Both the position numbers and the translations under genes were made by a program. The notes beneath the pieces are model-generated. The model searched no databases. It worked only from the letters and a program-made list of their open reading frames with translations, and had not been told where the DNA came from. From contig JAHRHW010000034.1 in assembly GCA_019100305.1 (NCBI GenBank), forward strand, positions 1 to 18,765: a DNA stretch of 18,765 nt. The letters run 5' to 3'. Below, piece after piece: positions 15,324 through 18,765 of the stretch (position 1 is the stretch's first letter; each line of letters starts with the position of its first letter). This DNA comes from Candidatus Thiodiazotropha taylori (lineage in GTDB: Bacteria > Pseudomonadota > Gammaproteobacteria > Chromatiales > Chromatiaceae).

Positions 15324-15470
15324 TTAGAAGAAATCGGCGGCGTAACGGCTCACCGTACCGATTGTCACCGAGACGCCTTCCACATGAGCGCACAGATCAT
15401 CGGTGGTGGGCTGTCGGTCTTCATGGAAATGGCCGATCTCATAATGAACCCTGATTAATTCTCGTCCGGT
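15324..15470 (-). other. Coding-like fragment without a clear start, opposite the radC leader
   Basis: The minus-strand frame ends with TAA at 15324. Its last 45 or so codons read GRELIRVHYEIGHFHEDRQP, then TTDDLCAHVEGVS and VTIGTVSRYAADFF, with GC-biased third positions typical of real genes. No ATG, GTG or TTG with a ribosome site begins this part. Further upstream the frame runs through the radC promoter and operator, which are unlikely to be coding. It may be the 3' end of a lost gene or a gene with an unusual start. I do not recognise the family. Confidence 0.3.
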
Positions 15471-15477
15471 TGATTGC

Positions 15478-15506
15478 TTGTATACCGCCCCAATGGGGCG
15501 TATAAT
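15478..15506 (+). promoter_or_regulatory. radC promoter with palindromic operator in the spacer
   Basis: TTGTAT (15478-15483), 17 bases, TATAAT (15501-15506). The spacer contains CGCCCC-AAT-GGGGCG (15486-15500), a perfect 6-bp inverted repeat that ends next to the -10 box. A protein bound there would block RNA polymerase, so repression is likely. The small HTH-like protein encoded at 16051 is the obvious candidate repressor, as inference. Confidence 0.6.
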
Positions 15507-15557
15507 CTCCCTATTGGTCGGGAATTCTCCATGACCACACAGCGGGAGATATAATCC

Positions 15558-16010
15558 ATGGAATTGACGAAGGATCAGCAGCAAACTATCGATTTAGCCT
15601 TATCTATTTTAGAAGGGCTTTACCAAAGAGAGTCGCTACAGGCGACCGATCCAGAACGAGTTAAGCAGTATTGTCGATTGAATCTGGCGCATCTTGAGCA
15701 TGAGGTTTTTGCGGTCTTGCTGCTCGATCAAAAGCATCGGCTGATCAGCTTTGAGACTCTGTTTCGTGGCACCATCGATGGTGCAAGCGTGTATCCAAGG
15801 GAGGTTGCTAAAATTGTGCTCCAGGCGAATGCGGCAGCCGTGATCCTCTCACACAATCACCCCAGTGGGATCGCGGAACCCTCAAGAGCCGATCTAGCGA
15901 TCACACAGCGCCTTATTGAAGTGCTTCGACTGTTAGAGGTTAGAGTGCTCGATCACATTATTGTTGGTGCTGATTACGCTTATAGTTTTGCTCAGCATGG
16001 CAAGTTATAA
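15558..16010 (+). CDS. radC: RadC-family JAB/JAMM domain protein (short mobile-element form)
   Basis: A 150-residue RadC protein consisting of the JAMM metalloprotease-like domain only; chromosomal RadC is about 220 residues with an N-terminal helix-hairpin-helix part that is absent here. The metal-site residues are present: E49 in HEVFAVLLLD, then H99-N-H101-PSG with D112 exactly eleven residues after H101, fitting the HxH-x10-D pattern. GTIDGASVYPREV and AAAVILSHNHPSG are typical of the family. The biochemical role of RadC is unsettled despite its name. The start ATG 15558 has GGGAG upstream. Short radC genes are common in integrative elements and plasmids, followed by small genes as here. 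Confidence 0.95.
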   Translation: MELTKDQQQTIDLALSILEGLYQRESLQATDPERVKQYCRLNLAHLEHEVFAVLLLDQKHRLISFETLFRGTIDGASVYPREVAKIVLQANAAAVILSHNHPSGIAEPSRADLAITQRLIEVLRLLEVRVLDHIIVGADYAYSFAQHGKL

Positions 16011-16019
16011 GTAATAAAC

Positions 16020-16037
16020 GGGAGGGTTCGCCCTCCC
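16020..16037. promoter_or_regulatory. GC-rich hairpin between radC and the HTH-like gene
   Basis: GGGAGGG and CCCTCCC form a perfect 7-bp stem with a TTCG loop, starting 10 bases after the radC stop. No T-tract follows, so it is not a standard terminator. It may stabilise or partly attenuate the transcript. It ends 13 bases before the next ATG, close to its AAGG ribosome site, and could affect translation. Confidence 0.55.
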
Positions 16038-16050
16038 AAGGTTACCGTTA

Positions 16051-16422
16051 ATGAGTGAAGAAAGATCAATTTATAATGTCGGTCATGTTGCGCCAGAGAG
16101 CCTTGATGCGTTCAAGGGTCGACCCTGCACCCTGCCCTATAATCATCCAGATTATAAGCCTCCTGAGCCTTATGAGGTTACAGCACTCACAAAATTAGTC
16201 GGCTGGTCTCAGACTCGAACCGCTGATTTGGTTGGTGTGAAAAGCGATCCAAAAAAAGGATCGACAACCGTAAGAAAATGGAGGACAAAGAAGGGAAATC
16301 CAGAGTATCGGCAGATACCCTATGCAAATTGGCGCTTGATGCTCTTGTATGCAGGCGTGGTTACGTTAGATGATGGCTATATCTACCAAGTCAGCAAAGT
16401 CGCGGAGAGCAATAAATCTTAA
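16051..16422 (+). CDS. Small HTH-like putative DNA-binding regulator
   Basis: A 123-residue protein with a helix-turn-helix-like region at about 44-78: TALTKLVGWSQTRTADLVGV followed by a basic turn (SDPKKGSTTVRKWRTKK). It then has PYANWRLMLLYAGVV, the layout of short Cro/XRE-like proteins in mobile elements. Its N-terminus (FKGRPCTLPYNHPDYKPPEPYEV) is proline-rich. The gene lies 40 bases after radC, behind the GC-rich hairpin, and is probably co-transcribed. It could bind the palindrome in the radC promoter and control the block; this is inference from position and fold. Confidence 0.75.
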   Translation: MSEERSIYNVGHVAPESLDAFKGRPCTLPYNHPDYKPPEPYEVTALTKLVGWSQTRTADLVGVKSDPKKGSTTVRKWRTKKGNPEYRQIPYANWRLMLLYAGVVTLDDGYIYQVSKVAESNKS

Positions 16423-16442
16423 GGTGAAGTGAGGATTGGCAC

Positions 16443-16685
16443 ATGGACACATTAAGAATATCAACACAATGGCGGCGAGAGAACGGCTACCAAGGCTGTG
16501 GTGGAGTTGTCGTGCTTTTTGATGGCGAGGTGCAGGGTTGGTGTAGCCAGCTCCGTGATCCTGATCACTGGCGGCCTGGCTGTATTGCCATTAATGAGGC
16601 CGGTCAGCATTGGGAAGCCATCGGCGGGAATGAGTTATTTGGTGCTCAAGACTGGCGAAGGCTTGAAGATAGACCGGAATACTGA
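16443..16685 (+). CDS. Small ArdR-like protein
   Basis: An 80-residue protein with GGVVVLFDGEVQGWCSQLRDPDHWRPGCIAINEAG (20-54) and a final GGNELFGAQDW. This pattern (GVVLxxxGEVYGW, LRDPxxxRPGxxAVD, GGNxxxGAxxW) recalls small proteins that databases label ArdR, said to be linked to antirestriction in plasmids and integrative elements. That name rests on recall and remains tentative. ATG 16443 has GAGG eight bases upstream. It follows the HTH-like gene by 20 bases and precedes another small gene by 4 bases, so it belongs to the radC transcript. Confidence 0.75.
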   Translation: MDTLRISTQWRRENGYQGCGGVVVLFDGEVQGWCSQLRDPDHWRPGCIAINEAGQHWEAIGGNELFGAQDWRRLEDRPEY

Positions 16686-16689
16686 GCTA

Positions 16690-16890
16690 ATGAAAACCCC
16701 GTATGTTGCAAAACTGATAGGGCCCTCTGGCATAGTCCAGGTTTTGGAGTTTTGGGCTGCAGATGATGAACAGGCATGGCATATTGCCCATGAAAATGTA
16801 GATCCTTTGCGTGGCGGTTGGGTAGAAGTTAAGCCAATGCCAGATACGCAAGAATCGATGGATCTATTTATTGGGGATGAAACAAAGTAA
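16690..16890 (+). CDS. Small hypothetical protein of 66 aa
   Basis: The product starts MKTPYVAKLIGPSGIVQVLEF. The frame is open further upstream, but that part is the shadow of the preceding gene, so ATG 16690 is chosen, four bases after the stop of the ArdR-like gene. The ribosome site is weak, and translational coupling is likely. The sequence has the pattern of a small beta-alpha-beta domain: VLEFWAADDEQAWHIAHENV and GWVEVKPMPD. I do not recognise a family. Confidence 0.65.
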   Translation: MKTPYVAKLIGPSGIVQVLEFWAADDEQAWHIAHENVDPLRGGWVEVKPMPDTQESMDLFIGDETK

Positions 16891-16902
16891 CAGAGTTTAA
16901 TT

Positions 16903-17076
16903 GTGAGTCCCAAAGATTATGATGCGTATTAAGGCCGTGTGCAACATCAGATCGTAGACAGCAGTGAAGCCGGTGAATTAAAGCTGTCTGCAATCGATAA
17001 AGTAAGAGCACATCGCGGATACCAACTCATTATAGAGTCAGTAATAATCGCAAACCGCACCATAAATCAAAGGTAA
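16903..17076 (+). pseudogene. Small gene interrupted by a nonsense codon
   Basis: From GTG 16903 the frame reads MSPKDYDAY and then meets TAA at 16930-16932. It stays open afterwards in the same frame for 47 more codons, GRVQHQIVDSSEAGEL onward, to TAA at 17074. The second part reads like real protein (KLSAIDKVRAHRGYQLIIES). A single C-to-T change from CAA would explain the stop. Alternatively a 45-residue product could start at GTG 16939. Gaps of 12 and 4 bases to its neighbours fit a former member of the radC small-gene series. Confidence 0.4.
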
Positions 17077-17080
17077 CTCT

Positions 17081-17188
17081 ATGTATAAATATTTACTGAT
17101 TGTTCTTCTTGTGTTATCTATAACGCCAGTGTATGCCGGTTTACTCTTTGATTTGAGTAAGGAGCCAGCGAGTAGGTATAGTAGTTAA
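17081..17188 (+). CDS. Short secreted peptide (35 aa)
   Basis: ATG 17081 follows an AAAGG ribosome site by seven bases. The peptide is a signal sequence, MYKYLLIVLLVLSITPVYA, with a cleavage site after VYA, leaving only about 16 mature residues (GLLFDLSKEP then SRYSS). There is no lipobox cysteine. It starts four bases after the broken gene upstream and ends 21 bases before the convergent gene at 17210. Short exported peptides of this kind occur in mobile elements, but no function can be given. Confidence 0.55.
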   Translation: MYKYLLIVLLVLSITPVYAGLLFDLSKEPASRYSS

Positions 17189-17209
17189 AAAACTATATTC
17201 ATCAATACA

Positions 17210-18073
17210 CTAATCAAGTTCAGCGTCGGATTTAAAGTCTTTAAACCCTTTTGATTTGTCTCTATAAAGCCACAACCTTTTAATGGATGATTCGACGACC
17301 CATCTTGTCTTAAACACACCATCAAATGCTTTCTTTAGTTTGTTTTCAATGTAATCAGCGGCGTCCTTCGTTCGCGCAACAGCCAATGTCCGATGCCATA
17401 TAGCTTCTGATTCCATGAGAGTCTTTTTCTGCCCAAATTTAGTTACTGTGGATATAGTTGGCTTTAGCATATAGACAATATTAGAATAATCTTCGTGCCA
17501 ATCAGGGTTTGTAACGCTTCCTATGGGACCACAGTGTGTAATACTTTTAAATCTGACTAGTGAAAAGTCATCACCATCAGGATATACACCATATCCAGAT
17601 GTACCAAATGAAATTAAAACATTATTTATTCTGGTATCACCACTATGTTGGTATCCCCCAAAACTCATTAAAATTAAACCATCTTGTTTCTTGTATAAAT
17701 TATATTTTACTCCCGAGACTGTAGTATTAACATCGTCACTAATATCATAATAATAGTCCCAACCACCAGAGCTATAGTTTTTACCGGTTTTTTTGTAACT
17801 CATTGGTGAAGGACATAATTTCAGATCTGCATATTCCTTAGTAGAAGACTTTTGAATAGATCCAAGATACCCATCAATTCTATGGCGGATGTAGTACGGT
17901 GGTGTTTTCTTGAATGTGAATAGATAGCTGTAAGAAACAGATTCTTTCAGTAAATCTGTCGAAAAATTTCTCACTCTTTTCGTCTTTACTTCAGAAGCAG
18001 AAACCATACTTGAGAAAAGCATAGCAAATACAATAAGAACAATAATAGTAATCAATTTTTTGTTATTCGGCAC
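17210..18073 (-). CDS. Secreted protein of unknown function (287 aa)
   Basis: GTG 18073 is the start, with GGGA eight bases upstream; it lies inside the 3' end of the preceding gene (22-base overlap), so translation is coupled. Residues 1-27 form a signal peptide (NNKKLITIIVLIVFAMLFSS then VSA). The mature part is beta-rich and aromatic: GGWDYYYDISDD, YNLYKKQDGLILMSFGG, FGTSGYGVYPDGDDFSLVRF. It has two cysteines (C87 and one in THCGP) and a lysine-rich helical C-terminus. No family is recognised. AT-rich codon use differs from the GC-rich genes in the window, which suggests separate acquisition. Confidence 0.8.
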   Translation of the reverse strand: MPNNKKLITIIVLIVFAMLFSSMVSASEVKTKRVRNFSTDLLKESVSYSYLFTFKKTPPYYIRHRIDGYLGSIQKSSTKEYADLKLCPSPMSYKKTGKNYSSGGWDYYYDISDDVNTTVSGVKYNLYKKQDGLILMSFGGYQHSGDTRINNVLISFGTSGYGVYPDGDDFSLVRFKSITHCGPIGSVTNPDWHEDYSNIVYMLKPTISTVTKFGQKKTLMESEAIWHRTLAVARTKDAADYIENKLKKAFDGVFKTRWVVESSIKRLWLYRDKSKGFKDFKSDAELD

Positions 18074-18504
18074 TCTACATTCCCAGAAAAGCTAGACCTT
18101 AAAAAATTTAGATAATCATTTTTCAACTTATCATTATTGTTAAGCCCGAAAGGTAAGTTTGTATGTTTAACTCTTCTGCCATTAACGTAACAAGAAACCC
18201 ATCTACTATATTCGCTGTTAGTATGGGTTAGATCCAGAAGTTGAGCAGTTGAATTATCAAGTAAACCACTTATAGGTAGGCTGTTGTTTTTTTGAAATAA
18301 TTTAATCGCACTAATAGTATTGCTATCATATCTACCTGTTGGTGTTATACTTACACCAAGCCTTTCAGATAACCTCTCTTGAGCGATACGAAGTGTTACA
18401 TTATAAATTTCAGTAGTGTTAATCTCTACAGCATGGGAAAGGGATGACATCGTTAATAATAATGCGTAATGCAAGATTCTATTTCTATAAAATATCTTTT
18501 GCAT
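18052..18504 (-). CDS. Secreted peptidoglycan-binding domain protein (150 aa)
   Basis: The signal peptide covers residues 1-25 (cleavage after SHA). Residues 35-92 match the PG_binding_1 fold: an initial helix, AQERLSERLGVSITPTGRYD, then SNTISAIKLFQKNNSLPISG and LLDNSTAQLL, the usual AVxxFQxxxGLxxDGxxxxxT pattern. The C-terminal 50 residues hold a cysteine pair (C105 and C145) and the segment YVNGRRVKHTNLPFG, perhaps a disulfide-linked extra domain. No hydrolase domain is present, so it may anchor or target its overlapping partner (287 aa) at the cell wall. The two are probably one two-gene operon. ATG 18504 has a weak AGAGA ribosome site. Confidence 0.85.
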   Translation of the reverse strand: MQKIFYRNRILHYALLLTMSSLSHAVEINTTEIYNVTLRIAQERLSERLGVSITPTGRYDSNTISAIKLFQKNNSLPISGLLDNSTAQLLDLTHTNSEYSRWVSCYVNGRRVKHTNLPFGLNNNDKLKNDYLNFLRSSFSGNVECRITKN

Positions 18505-18571
18505 GTATCTCTGTTACCGCTAAGTGTTGTTTTCCAGATTGCCAGCACTCAGGCTGCACGACCATCTATCC

Positions 18572-18577
18572 ATTATA
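18572..18577 (-). promoter_or_regulatory. Possible -10 box for the peptidoglycan-binding operon
   Basis: A perfect TATAAT on the minus strand about 70 bases before ATG 18504. The site is part of an overlapping TATTATAAT, so a plus-strand TATAAT (18574-18579) also exists. No clear -35 box is present for either direction. Confidence 0.3.
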
Positions 18578-18720
18578 ATAGAGAACAATTCCACTTTATT
18601 TAAGTGTTTATATATTATCTTAATAGCCGCGTATAGGCAACTTTTCTTAAACTTCCGATATCAACGTTCAAAAGAGCGTATACAAGAGGCCGACTACAAA
18701 TTGGGATTGGAAGTAAGTAT

Positions 18721-18748
18721 CCCCCGGCAAAGCCGGGGGCTTTATTTG
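18721..18748 (+). terminator. Strong rho-independent terminator
   Basis: CCCCCGGC (18721-18728) and GCCGGGGG (18732-18739) pair perfectly around an AAA loop, followed by CTTTATTTG. The stem is very stable and the T-run is short but adequate. It ends plus-strand transcripts. No convincing plus-strand gene lies immediately before it in the window, so it may terminate a small RNA. Confidence 0.8.
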
Positions 18749-18752
18749 TGAA

Positions 18753-18765
18753 CCGCTAGAAGCGG
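18753..18765. other. Small inverted repeat at the right edge
   Basis: CCGCT-AGA-AGCGG pairs perfectly over five bases and ends exactly at the window edge, so it may continue beyond. Its role cannot be judged. Confidence 0.3.

Noticed and set aside
18626..18638. GCCGCGTATAGGC resembles the stem of a type I-F CRISPR repeat
   Set aside because: Only one copy, with poor matches outside the stem, and no spacers or cas genes in the window. A short chance match is more likely.
18524..18751. 75-codon plus-strand frame at the right end
   Set aside because: Its last codons are the terminator hairpin, which gives the familiar PRQSRGL artefact, and there is no ribosome site at the GTG start.

Overview
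The window looks like an accessory region of a gammaproteobacterial genome or large plasmid. It carries two site-specific recombinases of different families, a RadC gene of the short mobile-element type, remnants of two genes, dispersed palindromic repeats and many short genes of unknown function. Base composition is mixed: the tyrosine recombinase and its upstream neighbour are GC-rich, and the right end is AT-rich. Host assignment is inference only; no rRNA, tRNA or core housekeeping gene is present.

Layout. (1) 1-6181, minus strand: an operon read right to left. It encodes a secreted Calx-beta/dockerin-like protein, a 1220-residue secreted coiled-coil protein whose C-terminus resembles the TcB-binding end of Tc-toxin TcA subunits, and an SpvB/TcB-like protein cut by the left edge. 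Together they look like a small, Sec-exported version of a Tc (insecticidal toxin complex) locus. A 122-residue orphan lies upstream. (2) 6888-8470, minus strand: a tyrosine recombinase and a conserved-looking unknown protein. (3) 8632-9336, plus strand: a gene graveyard with the 3' end of a topoisomerase-type zinc-finger gene and the 3' end of an HDOD-domain gene. The latter runs into an intact 166-residue gene with a HEPN-like Rx4H motif. (4) 9878-11452, minus strand: a 185-residue unknown and a Tat-signal protein. (5) 11751-15039, plus strand: serine recombinase, pentapeptide-repeat protein with a second domain, small secreted cysteine protein, WGR-domain protein and single-pass membrane protein. 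The first gene has a near-consensus sigma70 promoter. Four copies of a 42-43 nt imperfect palindrome lie near the ends of single genes at 10514-15172. (6) 15558-17188, plus strand: radC, a small HTH-like regulator, an ArdR-like small protein, further small genes including one broken by a nonsense codon, and a 35-residue secreted peptide. The radC promoter has a palindromic operator. (7) 17210-18504, minus strand: two overlapping secreted-protein genes, one with a peptidoglycan-binding domain. A strong intrinsic terminator follows at the right edge.

The most interesting candidates are the Sec-exported Tc-like toxin operon, the recombinase/pentapeptide-repeat operon, and the palindromic repeats that may mark cassette-like units. 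Family assignments come from motif reading only, because no database search was possible.
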